64,000 nucleotides of DNA, from NCBI GenBank assembly GCA_949317995.1, contig OX439043.1, forward strand, positions 6,192,501 to 6,256,500. The letters run 5' to 3'. Below the pieces are notes generated by a model. The model did not search any database. It was not told where the DNA came from and saw only the letters and a program-made list of their open reading frames with translations. A program made the position numbers and the translations under genes. The DNA comes from Acholoe squamosa. Taxonomy: Eukaryota > Annelida > Polychaeta > Phyllodocida > Polynoidae. Of this stretch, positions 29,668 through 40,819 are shown one piece after another (position 1 is the stretch's first letter; the number at the start of each line of letters is the position of its first letter).

Positions 29668-30193
29668 TAACGACGGCATTTCTCAAGATGGTATGACTGA
29701 CCACACCCACTAAGATTTGAAGCCCTAGAAATTTCAATGGGTTATCATGGGCAATGACCTATGACTGCCCTGTTCGATCAGGAGGCAATTTCTTAACACA
29801 CTACGACCGCTGACTTTCAGGTCCTAGCTGGAACCTTTAATTTAGTGAAAATACACCCCAATAGTATTGGTCATGTAGCCCTTGCAGAACTACGACTGCC
29901 CTACCAAATGCTATGTGACTGCTACATAAGGCCTGATCGTACAGAACAATCGTAGGGACCTACCTACGATCACTGGCACTAACTTTTAGGTTGTGAAGTC
30001 CTACTGGCTGTATGCAGTCGTAGTGCCTTAAGAAATGGCCTCCAGCAGTTGATGTTTGGTAGGGGGGTTGTACTAGTTCAATCATTAGTGACTACGCACT
30101 AGATGTATTACTGTAAGAGCATTAGAGTGAGGGAGCGTACAACAATTTGAAGGAATCTAGTCGTACCATCTTGAGAAATGTCTTGCAAGTACA
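29668..30193. mobile_element. GGAAGGCATTTCTCAAGATGGT MITE copy
   Basis: The left end ACGGCATTTCTCAAGATGGT and the right end TCGTACCATCTTGAGAAATG are inverted. Internal words ACTACGACCGCTGAC, CTACGACTGCCCTACCAAAT and GCTATGTGACTGC match the family. The word CCCTACCAAATGCTATGT corresponds to the seed of the 57-bp array at 2.6-5.3 kb. Confidence 0.75.
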
Positions 30194-30570
30194 CAAACTG
30201 ATTAGTCCTACCTTGTTACCGCTAGGTGGATAGGAGAAGACTGTGGATACATACCTGCAAAGACACAGTAAAGAAGAACTTAATATCATGGTATTGTTCA
30301 ATCATTCTTAAAGTCTGATTATGGTTGTATGACATGAACACAGAGCTATAGGAAGTTTCCTTCTAGGGAAACTGCAATATCACTTTTATTGATTATAAAT
30401 TAATGGTAACAGTTTGAATTAGACAAGTTGAACAGACACCAGTTGGCAATAAGGGTCAGTGGATGAATCACTGTCCGGGAAACAACGGGAAATTAGCACT
30501 GCAGGAGGGCATTCCTCAATATTGTTATCTAGCTTTGAGCATTTAACGTTGAGAAATGCCCACCTTAGCT
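30194..30570. other. no gene recognised
   Basis: No repeat or coding assignment. A TTTCTCAATATTG near 30510 may be a decayed MITE end. Confidence 0.45.
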
Positions 30571-30874
30571 CACTGAAAACCTAGAAGTTCTGAAACTAGT
30601 CAGCGGTGACCACTTTAGGTCCTCAAGTTGACGATACCTAAAACTACAACTTTAGGTAGTCAAAATGATGACTTTAAGTCGTCATCCTGACGACCTGAGT
30701 CGTCAATATGACGGCTCTGTACTGTCAGTATTGTCATCCTGATGACTCAGGTCGTCAGGATGACGACCTAAAGTTGTCATTTTGACTACCTAAAGCTGTA
30801 GTTTTAGGTATCCTCGACTTGAGGACCTAAGGTGGTCACCGCTGACTAGTTTCGGATCTTCTATGTTTTCAGTG
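30571..30874. mobile_element. CACTGAAAAC palindromic foldback, copy 1 (304 bp)
   Basis: Nearly the whole element is one inverted repeat: CACTGAAAAC...AAACTAGTCAGCGGTGACCA mirrors TGGTCACCGCTGACTAGTTT...TTTTCAGTG. The interior is made of TGACGAC/GTCGTCA words. It is exactly 304 bp, the same as copies at 53227 and 60440. Confidence 0.95.
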
Positions 30875-30881
30875 AGATCAG

Positions 30882-31140
30882 CACTGAAAAATAAAGATTC
30901 TTACTCACTTGAGTCTGGATCCAGACTCAGGCAATGTCGCTAAAATGAGCATGTATTGAGACTCAGACTTATCGTTTAGTGGCTCTCTGACAGATCCTGA
31001 GGCTAAACCTTGGGTGATGCTCTGGCTCTGCCCGAGTATCTTCCCAGGATCAGGCTGAGTCTCAAATTATACTCATTTTGGCGCCATTGCCAGAGTCTAT
31101 ATCCCGATTCAAGTAAGTAAGAATTTTTTTTTTTTCCAGC
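30882..31140. mobile_element. CACTGA(G/A)AAA element with GAGTCTGGATCCAGACTC core
   Basis: It starts CACTGAAAAATAAAGATTCT, TACTCACTTGAGTCTGGATC and ends AAGTAAGTAAGAATTTTTTT. Related to 54269-54336 and 57705-57894. Confidence 0.75.
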
Positions 31141-31725
31141 GGGGCTTAATTTTTCGTTCTGCCCAATTCATCCCAGCACTGTTGATGGGTGTCCCACTAG
31201 CTGAGTTTCCTATAATTCTTCTTGAAAATTTACCACTAACACCTGGCAGATTAAAATATTCTCACTGACCAATATACATTGATATTAGTGAAAATCCTTG
31301 GGGAATATTCACAAATCATATGAATCATATACCTATATTTTCCCATCAATTTTGGCATCAGGCTACTAGTGCGGGCTTGGCTGAGAGTGTATAGCAAAGT
31401 GCTGATCATAATGGGCACTGACACGCCCCCTTCAATGACTTCCTGAGACTAATTGTAGGGCCTAGTGCGCATGTGTCAAGTAGTGACGTCATTGGAGTGC
31501 TATAGACAGGTGACATAATCAGGTATTTTGCGCTATGTATGATGTTAATTGGTATCAGGTAGATGCTGAAGGGACGAATTGACAGGGGGTGAAAAGGTGA
31601 AAATACTGAGGCACAGAGACAGTGTCTGGAGCTTAGAAAAGATGTGTTTCTGCTCATATATCCCAAACATGGAGGTTAGAGAAGTAAGACTTTTTATTTT
31701 CTTCATTTACGGTTTTAACTTCATA
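31141..31725. other. no gene recognised
   Basis: Frames up to 91 aa lack motifs. No repeat assignment. Confidence 0.45.
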
Positions 31726-31729
31726 TTAA

Positions 31730-31987
31730 CCCTTTATAGGCCTATGTTGCAGGAGTGCATCATGCCCTTTGGTTGTCATGATGCACCAATGAAGTGCTTG
31801 CGAGACTGCTCGCCAGCACTTCATTGGAGCATCATACCAACCCTACGAGGTTGACAGATATACTCCTCCTAGAGGGTGGGCATGATCCTCCAATGAAGTG
31901 GTGGCGAGCAGTCTCGCCAGTACTTCATTGGTGCAACATGACGACCAATGGATATGACGCATTAATGCATCAGCGGCCCTTAAAGGG
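31730..31987. mobile_element. TTAA-flanked cloverleaf MITE copy
   Basis: TTAA at 31726-31729. Two AATGAAGTG(C/G)T-type hairpins (GCGAGACTGCTCGCCAGCAC and GGCGAGCAGTCTCGCCAG). The right arm ends CAGCGGCCCTTAAAGGG with TTTA after it. Confidence 0.92.
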
Positions 31988-31991
31988 TTTA

Positions 31992-32560
31992 CTTGCAGGT
32001 ACTGATTGACAGTGATTCGCACACAATCTATGCATGTGTGTATGGGGGGGGGGGATTGACAGAGGGAAGGTGACACTAATGACTTGGTGTAGATCACTGC
32101 CTCGTACCTGGTAACATACACCGTGTGCACGTAAAAGTGTTGTTGCTAGGGTGGGCGGTACCTAAACTGGTGCCTTGCAGGTATTGTTGGCATATACCCA
32201 CAGGCCATGCCTGATGGCCTTTTCCCCAGATTCTGGGGAGAGGTTCACTTGAACTCCATTAGATGGCAGTTTTAAATCTCCAATCACACTTTCTATGTTC
32301 AAACATATGTAAAGGATAGACTTGCACCTTTGGGGTGAAAGGGTGCCCCCTTGTGAGAAATTGTGAAAACCGGGGATGATTAACTGGCCACTTCTTTGGC
32401 ATGGCCTGGCTGTATACATGTCCCCAATATACAGGCAGCCAGCCAGCCAAGGCAGTAACCTGACAGAAACTTTGGATGATGTTTTTGCAAAGATTTGGAA
32501 TTGGATGCTCATGGTAGGTACCTCGCCTTCCACTTTCATGCTCCACTCTTAGGAAGCTCT
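31992..32560. other. no gene recognised
   Basis: A G run lies at about 32046-32054. The inverted CCCCAGATTCTGGGG lies at 32223-32238. Frames on the minus strand (to 125 aa) have no recognisable domain. Confidence 0.4.
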
Positions 32561-32569
32561 TTCCACCTT

Positions 32570-32905
32570 ATACTGTTTAGGCCAAATAAAAAAAAAAGGT
32601 TTCTATCCAGTTACCCGACCGACAATAGCACAACAGGGCCAAAACATTTTTTTTTTATTTTGAAGAATTTATTCTCATTTTTTCATATTTTAAAGAATTT
32701 TTTTATTACATTTTTTCATTGTGCACCCCCTCTTTTTTAATTCAGTTATTTATGCTGAAGGCGCACGGTATTGGTCTTTTGGTCCTCTTTTCACTTGACT
32801 CCAATAAGGGCATTTGTTTGATGGTATTTCCTCTAAATTTAGCCGCAAATTGACGCTAAATAAAGGGCACGCCCTCTTCTTTTCCAAATCCTGGATCCGC
32901 CACTG
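32570..32905. other. T-rich region ending in a hAT-like terminus
   Basis: The word CCTGGATCCGCCACTG (about 32889-32904), read in reverse CAGTGGCGGATCCAGG, is typical of hAT-type MITE ends. I could not find its partner, so the element is not delimited. Confidence 0.35.
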
Positions 32906-33011
32906 AACCAGACAGTGTTGCGAAAAGTGCTGTTCATACAGGGCAGTTGTAGTGCATTACCTACAATCACTCACTCCAATTATTAGGCTCTGAAATTGTA
33001 TCCAGTGTGTC

Positions 33012-33045
33012 CAGTTTTACCATCTTGAGAAATGCCCTCTTGGGA
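33012..33045. mobile_element. right end of GGAAGGCATTTCTCAAGATGGT MITE
   Basis: TTTACCATCTTGAGAAATGC is an isolated terminus. A second relic, GGCCATTTCTTAACACACTA, lies at about 33602. Confidence 0.6.
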
Positions 33046-33865
33046 GGCAAGGCTAAAGTGGCCAAACACACAATATGTAATTGTTATTGGTGCTGTCTAC
33101 AATAGGCTCAGTATCAGCAATGGAGACAGCATGTGGGAAGAAAGTTCACACTAGTCAAATAGAACTCTTAGCTTTTACACTTAGATTTAACATGAAGGGC
33201 ATTCTAAAATAATACACCTTTAGAAAGTTAAACAGACAAAACAGGACATGATAAAGACTGGGAAAAGTGGCCTGCGGCTAAGGGAAGACTAAAGTGCTAC
33301 ACTCAAATACAATGCAGAGTTGGCGAAGCGATTCGCAACTTTCCTCAAATAAGAATCATCTATGTTCAATTCAAGCTGGTAAGAGCAGTGTTGTATACAC
33401 AGGTCTATGTGTGCTCTTTGTGTGACTAAGTACCAAAAACCACTGCTACACAGAGAGAGGGGAGTGAATTTTATGGCTTTGTCTGTCTGTTTGTCTGTAT
33501 GTTAAAAATAGTACAACAAATGACAGTTTGCGCCTTTTCCCACATGACTAAAGCGAACCGGTCTGGGTGGGATGACAAAATACTATTGTAAAACCACCAG
33601 AGGCCATTTCTTAACACACTATGACTGCTCTCCATCTAATCATAGTGAGAAGCCTAAGTTCCAATTACTATACAGCACCAAGTTGATATAATAATATTAC
33701 ATTGGGACTTTTGAGCTTCAGTGTACTTCCATAATAGGTATATGAGGCTAATTACTATATAGAGAAACATTCTCCTCATTTCGAGTTCAGGCTGTCGCTG
33801 AAATACAGGTTACATTCATAAGCTTTCTATGTAAAAGATGTGCAGTGTCCTTGTCCTCTGGCCCT
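33046..33865. other. no gene recognised
   Basis: A short (TGTCTGTT)n run lies at 33480-33500. Otherwise featureless. Confidence 0.45.
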
Positions 33866-34195
33866 TATTTTATGTGAATAACTTCTTCCCGTAGAGATAG
33901 CATTACGGAGCCGATCCGCACACCCCCAGTGGCGTAACGTGTGCGGATCCACCACAGCGGCCGATCCACCACTGCAGCCTCGTTCTGGGTGCATGTAAAC
34001 ATTCAAAATGGCGGACCAGCGCTTTTACAGGGAACTACGGTACCGGATTTTGATAATTTTTCCTTATTTAAACCTCTAAAAACATAAAATAAATATAGAA
34101 CTAAACTCCCCTGGTTTTCTCGGTGGCTGATTTACCCCTCGTGGTGGATCGGCCACCTCGTACACCACGGTCGTTTAGTTCTATCTATTTATTTA
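33866..34195. repeat. GATCGGCCAC interspersed repeat, copy 3
   Basis: Close to 24088-24395 throughout: AACTTCTTCCCGTAGAGATA, GTGGCGTAACGTGTG, CAAAATGGCGGACC, GTGGATCGGCCACCTCGTAC, TTTAGTTCTATCTA. Confidence 0.9.
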
Positions 34196-34225
34196 GAGCT
34201 GTTGACCCTTCAAGGGCCAGCAAAG

Positions 34226-34246
34226 CCTATAGGAGCAACACCCTCC
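34226..34246. mobile_element. isolated right tip of GTTGCTCC MITE
   Basis: CCTATAGGAGCAACACCCT followed by CCAG is identical to the 3' tip at 50980-51001, with no body. Confidence 0.65.
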
Positions 34247-34343
34247 AGTGTCACCTGATTCACCCACTTACACAAGAATTCCGTCTGTTAAGGCAGAGAT
34301 ACCTGTGTGTATGATGAGTGGACACTCTAAAGAAAATATTGTT

Positions 34344-34500
34344 GAATTCTTTGTCCCAACTTGACAGAGATCCATTGTTATTTACACCGAGATTCTTTTT
34401 ACCACCATTCTGCCATCTGGTGCTTCATTGTAGAAACACACTTCTTCACTGCATTATGATAATGTTAGTTCCTGAGGATCATTGGTAGATTCAACATATA
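34344..34500. mobile_element. CACTGTAAAA-family MITE, diverged
   Basis: TTGTCCCAACTTGACAGAGA, TTACCACCATTCTGCCATCT, GGTGCTTCATTGTAGAAACA and TAGATTCAACATAT follow the family order. Confidence 0.65.
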
Positions 34501-34611
34501 TTTTCTAGAGGGTAGGGTTCGGTTAGTGCTCCTGTACACATTGTCTCGCCTGTAGCTCATCAGAACCTTAATAGGCCACCACATTGAAGGGGACTTCTGT
34601 ACTACTGAGCC

Positions 34612-34685
34612 TTTAAATGTAGATTGATAACTCCTGCATCACAATCATTAGCTATCATTGGTCTTCATGATGCACCATTGCGGCC
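34612..34685. mobile_element. cloverleaf MITE fragment
   Basis: GCCTTTAAATG, CTCCTGCATCACAATC, ATTGGTCTTCATGATGCACC. Confidence 0.55.
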
Positions 34686-35033
34686 GTGATGAGTTCACAA
34701 AAATACAAGAATAGGTAGTATAAGGGATGTTAATTATTGAGACATTAACTGTTTGCCAGTAGTTTTGAAAAACATTTTCTGAACATAGAGTCAAAGAAAA
34801 AGTTTCCTCCGTGTGTGATGCCTATCTGTTCATGTTCTTGTTGAAAACATTTCCGCCCCCGAGAGATCATTAGACATTGAACACCTTTACTGAGACAGCA
34901 CAAAAGGTGAGACATGACATGTGTAATATGGTCAGATTATCTGATAACCCTAAGTTAATCCAATCTTACACTAACACGACATCTCATGAGAGTCCACTGA
35001 GTTTTAACTGGTCACGTGATACCTCAGAGTACC

Positions 35034-35410
35034 CCAAACCGGAAGTATAATTTCTTCGATAAGCACCCACGCTAATGACGTCAAGGGAAGTGGTAAAAGA
35101 GCCTCGTTGTGGAAACACCCGCCTCCTACAGCAGCGCCGATTTATCCCCTAGTGGCAGTATGTTAAGTTAATGTATAGATCCCTGCTCTCCTTACACAAC
35201 TGGCACAATTTCCGTTTTATTTCCGGTAGTAAAAAAGCAGGGGACTCTGGGTAATGTGTAAGTGTAGAATAGGTGGTGGATGTCCTATACTGGACAAGAC
35301 GTAGCCCCTAATACCCTCCTCTACTAGAGGCCGCTCAGTTTAGGGTTCCTCAGGGACCAGGCGAAAATAGGAGAAATTAACACGTTTAGGAACCGGAAGT
35401 GGGGGCTCTG
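35034..35410. promoter_or_regulatory. non-repetitive stretch with ETS, CRE and CTCF-like sites
   Basis: CCGGAAGT at about 35039, TGACGTCA at about 35077, TCCCCTAGTGGCA at about 35145 (inverse of a CTCF-like TGCCACTAGGGGA), TTTCCGGTAG at about 35220 and CCGGAAGTGGGG at about 35393. Clustering of ETS and CRE sites in sequence free of the local MITEs suggests a promoter or enhancer. No adjacent exon was recognised, so this stays tentative. Confidence 0.4.
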
Positions 35411-35420
35411 CGTAAAGTGC

Positions 35421-36605
35421 TGCCACCTGCCGATAGGTCCTGGTTTTATTCTGTAGTTCGTGTTGGCATGGAAAGCTACTGGTATCGTTCAGAGTGGGGT
35501 TCTTTTTTGTTGGAATAATAACTCCTTACAATATCATGTAAAACCAGTTATTTACCAAATATAGTGAAAAGGGAATGTACTGAAATGACACTTTTAAAAT
35601 CTTGGGTCATTTCCAGCAGGCACTAACATGGAGCTCTTGCATATTTAAGACTTAATTGCTCATACAGGTTTCAACTCCAACACTGTTTTGTATCAGCATT
35701 CCCCGGCGCACATCAAAAACACATACTTATTCAATGACATCCCACTTAATCAGGTATCTATGGCAACAAGCCGTACTGTTCTTGTCTGCAGTGGTGGGGA
35801 ATTCAAGGGAGCTTATTCTCTCTATAATCGTTGTGTCTAAATATAGATGTATGATGAATGTATCATTATACCAACCAGAATCCGTGTAATTAAACAAAGA
35901 AACGTTTCTGTCTTATTTTGGAGACTTGCTGGCTCCTCTTTGACTCTGATACAGGACTCAGCGGTATTTAAACAAATAACGGTTTTACTGCTATTTCTGA
36001 AAAGCTCTAAATATCGCACATGAATTTGATGCTTCCTGTTCCAAAATGAAAATTGATCAACATCAGCACATGTATTTTCCCAGCAAATTGTTGTGAGTCC
36101 TCTTCAACCTGTGTGAAGTGGCTCACACATGTCGCTAGATGGAACACGATGTCGTTATAGTACAAGATCACCAGGAATAGCAATTGCCACGTGAGTCTAA
36201 CACACAGTGGCGAAAGATGACAGAATGAGTTATCACTTGAAAAAGAGTCACCATTGATGACCAATCATGGCGACAGATGGCAACAATTTGCTGTGTTGTT
36301 TGTCTCGAACAACAAACCAATATTCTATACTGGTCCATGAATTGGACACTAGGTTTTAGCAATTCTTAGCAGACAGAAAAGGCCAATCCTTGTACCTTTT
36401 TTTTAGATAGAGCCAATGGTCACTCTAGGATCACATTTAAGTTCCTCTAAATTCATTGATTTAATTCTAATTGCTCCAGTATTACTAGTGTAAAACCGAG
36501 CGTATAAGTCCCGCCAGCTTATAGACCTATTTCAGCTATAGTAAGAAATATCAACCATTTTAGGGCCAAGACGCGACTTATACCGACTTAGTTGGTTTGA
36601 TTATC
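35421..36605. other. no gene recognised
   Basis: No repeat family seen. The minus-strand frames near 36000-36360 have no motif. Confidence 0.4.
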
Positions 36606-36892
36606 AGCAACTGAAATGATTCACTGCGGTCCTCTGGGGGGCATCTGATAGCTGATATCAGTGGTAACTGCTGGTAATCAGCTTCAGCAATGGTTATGTC
36701 CATAGGACAATCCGCTACCTCACTTAGCAGGATTATCTATTAGCCAATGAGATGATCCCAACAATTCACTGCAGTCCTCTCGGGGGCCGACTGGTACCCA
36801 TCTGATAGTCCTTATCAGTAGAACTCGCTGGTAACAAGCTGCAGTAATGGCGGCGCCTATGGGGCGACCTGCTACCTCTGTATAGCAAAGCC
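36606..36892. repeat. diverged tandem duplication, period about 150 bp
   Basis: ATTCACTGCGGTCCTCTGGG, CATCTGATAG, ATCAG, CGCTGGTAA, GCAATGG, GACAATCCGCTACCTC recur in order as ATTCACTGCAGTCCTCTCGG, CATCTGATAG, CTGGTAACAAGC, GTAATGG, GACCTGCTACCTC. Confidence 0.8.
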
Positions 36893-37312
36893 ACAAACGC
36901 GCTTCAGGTTGTACACAAGGTTTATAGTAGTCCTGTTTTGGACAAATCCCTTGTTACAGAATATCTCATTTGGGGCTCTGTGATGCATCCCTTTGTTTGT
37001 TTGGTAATAGTATAACCCTGAAACCTGTGTTTCCTGTCATTATAACCAATAAGCTTGATGCATTCAAACTGATAGAGAGTGTTCATTTTTCATTATTTTA
37101 TTTTTATTTTTCGGTCGATCATAGTAGAAACCCTCATTTCCTGATTCTTGTTCTATAATTGGCCATTGCCTGACAAAGAGCGGGTTTTGTCATGCCGTTT
37201 GTCGACAGGGGTAATCGACATGACGAATAGCCACAACTACAAGGAGTAATTGGCCACCCAATTAATGTCACTCATGTTGGAAAAATCACCGACAACAGTC
37301 ACTACAGGGTAG
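36893..37312. other. no gene recognised
   Basis: No repeat or coding assignment. Confidence 0.45.
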
Positions 37313-37316
37313 TTAA

Positions 37317-37574
37317 CACTTTAGACATTAAAGGTCACTGATGTAGAAGTGCATCATACCCTTTGGTCCTCATGATGCACCAGTGAAGTGCAGACGAAAC
37401 CAGCACTTCATTGGTGCATCATGCTGACCTTACACGGTTGATGCATAAAATACTCCCAGAGGGTCGGCATGATGCTCAAATGAAGTGCTGGGGAGCAGCC
37501 TTGCCAGCACTTCATTGATGCATCATGACGACCAATGGGCATGATGCATCGATGCATCAGCGGCCTTAAATGGG
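37317..37574. mobile_element. TTAA-flanked cloverleaf MITE copy (258 bp)
   Basis: TTAA is present on both sides (37313-37316 and 37575-37578). The right hairpin AATGAAGTGCTGGGGAGCAG/CCAGCACTTCATT and the central GACCTTACACGG...GAGGGTCGGC stem are intact. Confidence 0.92.
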
Positions 37575-37582
37575 TTAATTAG

Positions 37583-37707
37583 AGCTTAAATAAGAGTTAT
37601 TGATGCACGAGTTGAATTAAGTCACAGATACAATGAACGAGGGCGTCATTCGCCCAAGGATCAAGTGACTAAATTTAACGGGTGCATCAATAACTCTTAT
37701 CTAAGCT
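37583..37707. mobile_element. 125-bp foldback element
   Basis: Arms of about 43 bases, AGCTTAAATAAGAGTTATTG...AGTCAC and GTGACTAAATTTAACGGGTG...AAGCT, are inverse copies with a few mismatches around a 39-base loop. It begins 4 bases after the preceding MITE's TTAA. Confidence 0.85.
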
Positions 37708-38750
37708 GTTTATACCATGATGCCACCCCTAAATTTTAAGTATTCACCTTGAAAATCAATGAATTTTGATGCGAGTCAGGCAGGACGATAAAGAAGCCAT
37801 TCCGCCATATTGGAATTTTTGTCAACAAACTGTGCAGTCCACTGAGAAAAACATTCAATTTCCACCATTTATAGAGCATGTGAGTCTTCCTGGTTTTCAC
37901 AGAACAAAGATTAGGCCTTCTTCCTACCAAGGTACAATAGATGATTTGAAGCCTATATTTCCTCAAAATGGCCATAATCCTATCGCTATGTGTCAGCATT
38001 CCGAGAAGAAGGGTAGTACTTTCTTCATACACCAGAGGGCGGGACTGCATTGTGGTCAGCAGGACAGGGGAGGTTGATACTTTGGCGGGGACGTGCAAGT
38101 CATTTTTCATTATAATTAGCCTTAATATCATGGAATATACAAGAACACTACTTGAATTAACCTCCATACATTCTTCCATTCAAGTCTTTTAGTCAGATTT
38201 GGTATTTAAAAGCCAGAAATGGCTCATACATTATGTCGTCAACTCACTGTCAAAGTTGTGTTTCGGTTTAGTGTCAACTACTGTTTATTCTAGCCGTGGT
38301 TAATCGAACGACTTTAATCCTTAAACTTGAACGCAAAAATATGCAAATGACCCATAACCATGGTATAAAGGCTGATGGTGCAGATAGAATTCAGGTGGTC
38401 TTGCTCCCTATCACTTTCAGGAAATGCTTATGAATATTCAATGTAGATTTTTATAATGGTCATATCTCCCTAAAGTTTTCATATCCATTAAAAAAACTGA
38501 AATAAAAATATTTGTAGATCCTTGTCTGACACACACACTTCACTGGATAGCCATTGACAATCGTGCATTACCAGAATACCACCTGTTGACTTTTCTGACA
38601 AGCATTGAGCAGTATTTAATACAGCTGTAAAATTAGGACTGCCCATTATAGGATTATGGATAAATGAGGAAATAGTTTGTTTTTTTTTTGTTATAGAGGA
38701 AAAATAATCACTTTAATTTTAGCCCTCTAGAATCACCAGCCTGACAGCCT
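37708..38750. other. no gene recognised; CTCF-like site inside
   Basis: Frames overlap on both strands at 37736-38179 (103 and 147 aa) without any recognised domain. ACACCAGAGGGC at about 38029-38040 matches the CTCF core at 11 of 12 positions. Otherwise nothing. Confidence 0.4.
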
Positions 38751-38754
38751 ATCG

Positions 38755-38860
38755 AGTTGGTACAGTAACAGAAGGTCGGCATGATGCTCCAATGAAGTGC
38801 TGGCCAGCAAACTCACCAATGGGCAAGATGCACTCCTGCATAAGCACTAAAGGGCTATAA
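38755..38860. mobile_element. cloverleaf MITE fragment
   Basis: GGTCGGCATGATGCTCCAAT, GAAGTGCTGGCCAGC, AATGGGCAAGATGCACTCCT. Confidence 0.7.
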
Positions 38861-38874
38861 AAGGCCCATGTAGG

Positions 38875-39095
38875 CACAATGCAAAAATTAACTGTGGAAT
38901 CTACCAGGGATCCTTGTAAAACTGACCAGTGAGCCATTGTAATTGCATAGCAGTGAACCAGTGACGTTTTTACAAGAAGCCCCAGGTGGCAGTACGGTAA
39001 TATAAGCAATCTCTGTGAGAATAACGACAGATCTCTGGCAACTTTGGGATGAGGATTCTGTCATTATTTTAACAACATTCTTTTATGGTGTAGTT
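38875..39095. mobile_element. CACTGTAAAA-family MITE copy
   Basis: TGTGGAATCTACCAGGGATC, CTTGTAAAACTGACCAGTGA, GAAGCCCCAGGTGGCAGTAC, GAGAATAACGACAGATCTCT and TTTTATGGTGTAG. Orientation is as at 49200-49412. Confidence 0.85.
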
Positions 39096-39245
39096 GAGGT
39101 GATAGATGTACAGGTAGTAGCATGGTGTGTGCTGACCACCAAGTGTCAAGGTGTCAAGGGACACAGTCACCCGACACCAGACATCTTGTAAAAACATAGA
39201 TCGGCTTCTGCCTTAAAGACGTCATTCACTGTTGAAGCCCTTTAA

Positions 39246-39477
39246 CCCTTGCAGGAGTGCATCATGCCCATTGGTCTTAATGATGCACCAATGAAACTGG
39301 CGAGACTCCTCGCCAGAACTTCATTGGAGAATCATACACACCTTCCTGGAGTTTATGTATCTACCCCGCAGCGTCGGCTCCAGTGAAGTGCTGGCGAGTA
39401 GTCGCGCCAGCACTTCATTGGAGCTTCATGACGACCAATGGGCATGATGCACTTCTGCATCAGTGGCGTTTAAAGGG
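39246..39477. mobile_element. TTAA-flanked cloverleaf MITE copy
   Basis: TTAA is present at 39242-39245 and 39478-39481. The left hairpin is shortened and the right one is AGTGCTGGCGAGTAGTCGCG/CCAGCACTTCATT. Confidence 0.9.
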
Positions 39478-39485
39478 TTAAAGCT

Positions 39486-39668
39486 GCTAGTTCATGAACG
39501 TAACATGCTTATCAGTTGCCATGATGTATGAATTCATTCAAGCATTGGATTGATGCTATCCTGGAGTATTGGCTCTAATGAAGTGCTGGTGAGAAGATTC
39601 GCCAGTATTTCATTGGTGCAACAACCAATGAGCCTGATACACTTCTGCATCAGCGGCCCTTGAGGGCT
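39486..39668. mobile_element. cloverleaf MITE, diverged second copy
   Basis: AATGAAGTGCTGGTGAG, GCCAGTATTTCATTGGTGCA, CACTTCTGCATCAGCGGCCC. It follows directly on the previous copy. Confidence 0.7.
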
Positions 39669-39892
39669 TATAGGGAGCAGTGACAATAGTTTTACTGGGT
39701 GTCAAGTTAAACAGCTGTCAATGCACGCTAGCCGCAGAGAGAACTGAATAGAAATGTGGGTATAATTAGTTTAGAGATGACACAGGAGCGATCCACTTAC
39801 TATTCAATGGGACTGTTGCTGTGGCGGTATAAAAACTATCCCAAACCACCCTCCCCACCCTGTAAAGTGTTGGTTCCAACTACTCTCAGTTG

Positions 39893-40080
39893 GGTGAATT
39901 CTTGCTAATCCGACCGATATTTTTTCTCTAAACTTAAGCAATATCTTTAATCATTAGATTAAGCGGGTATTCCACTGCCATCGGTCTGACAAGTTTTCAC
40001 TAATCCGACCGAGTTTTTCTATACTTTTACATAATCAAAAGTGATCAGATTAGCAAAATTTCGGCCGACTGAAAATATTA
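39893..40080. repeat. local repeats around CTAATCCGACCGA
   Basis: GCTAATCCGACCGATATTTT, ACTAATCCGACCGAGTTTTT and the inverse-like GATTAGCAAAATTTCGGCCG recur within 190 bases. A small decayed element is likely. Confidence 0.5.
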
Positions 40081-40815
40081 GGGAAATGCGCTCGACTGAT
40101 GTCAGTGAAAGCTTTAGAGTTCCTCTCTCTCTTAACAGAACTGGTTTTTGCCACATCCACCGCACCCACCCCCTCCCCATCTCTTTTCAAAAGTGGTTTC
40201 TGTGACATCTACCTCCCTACCCCTACCTGCAAAGAAAATGACCTCAACAAAATAATTTGATATTTCTCCAGACAATGCCATGAAAGGCCGTCACAAGATT
40301 GCTTATTATTTTTTATTCCTATTTTATTTCAAATGTACCTCTGTATGATCCATGTATTGGTATCACAAAACTCTGACGTCATCATATATCAAGGCACATA
40401 GGCCTGCTGACAAACATAAAAAAAGGCTATTGTACACAGAAAACTCAATTAAAAAAGAATTAGTAGTTGATTAATAAGAGAGAAATACATCCATAAACAA
40501 CACTTATGCTTGATCATTATTGTATTTAAAAATTAGCACATGTTTCAGGGTAAATTAGAGACTTTAATAAGTTGTAACACATTGTGCAGGTATGCTAAAG
40601 CGGGCTCATAGAGTTTTGTAAATTTAGACCTGTGCTGAGTCATATTCTTATCATATTTTGACTGTCTCTAGACCTATCATGGGAGGATAGTCCATCAAGC
40701 CTTATGACACTGTAAATTTCTGTGCATAGCGTGTGGATGTGGTGGGGGGTGCTTGGGGGGTGGAGGTATGTATGTAATTTAGCCGTGCGTGCACATCCTG
40801 AGGCGCATCCACACC
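40081..40815. other. no gene recognised
   Basis: A G-rich stretch lies at 40740-40768. Nothing else stands out. Confidence 0.45.
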
Positions 40816-40819
40816 TCTT

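Noticed and set aside
37736..38179. 147-aa minus and 103-aa plus frames
   Set aside because: Both strands are open, no recognised domain, no splice or promoter context that favours either.
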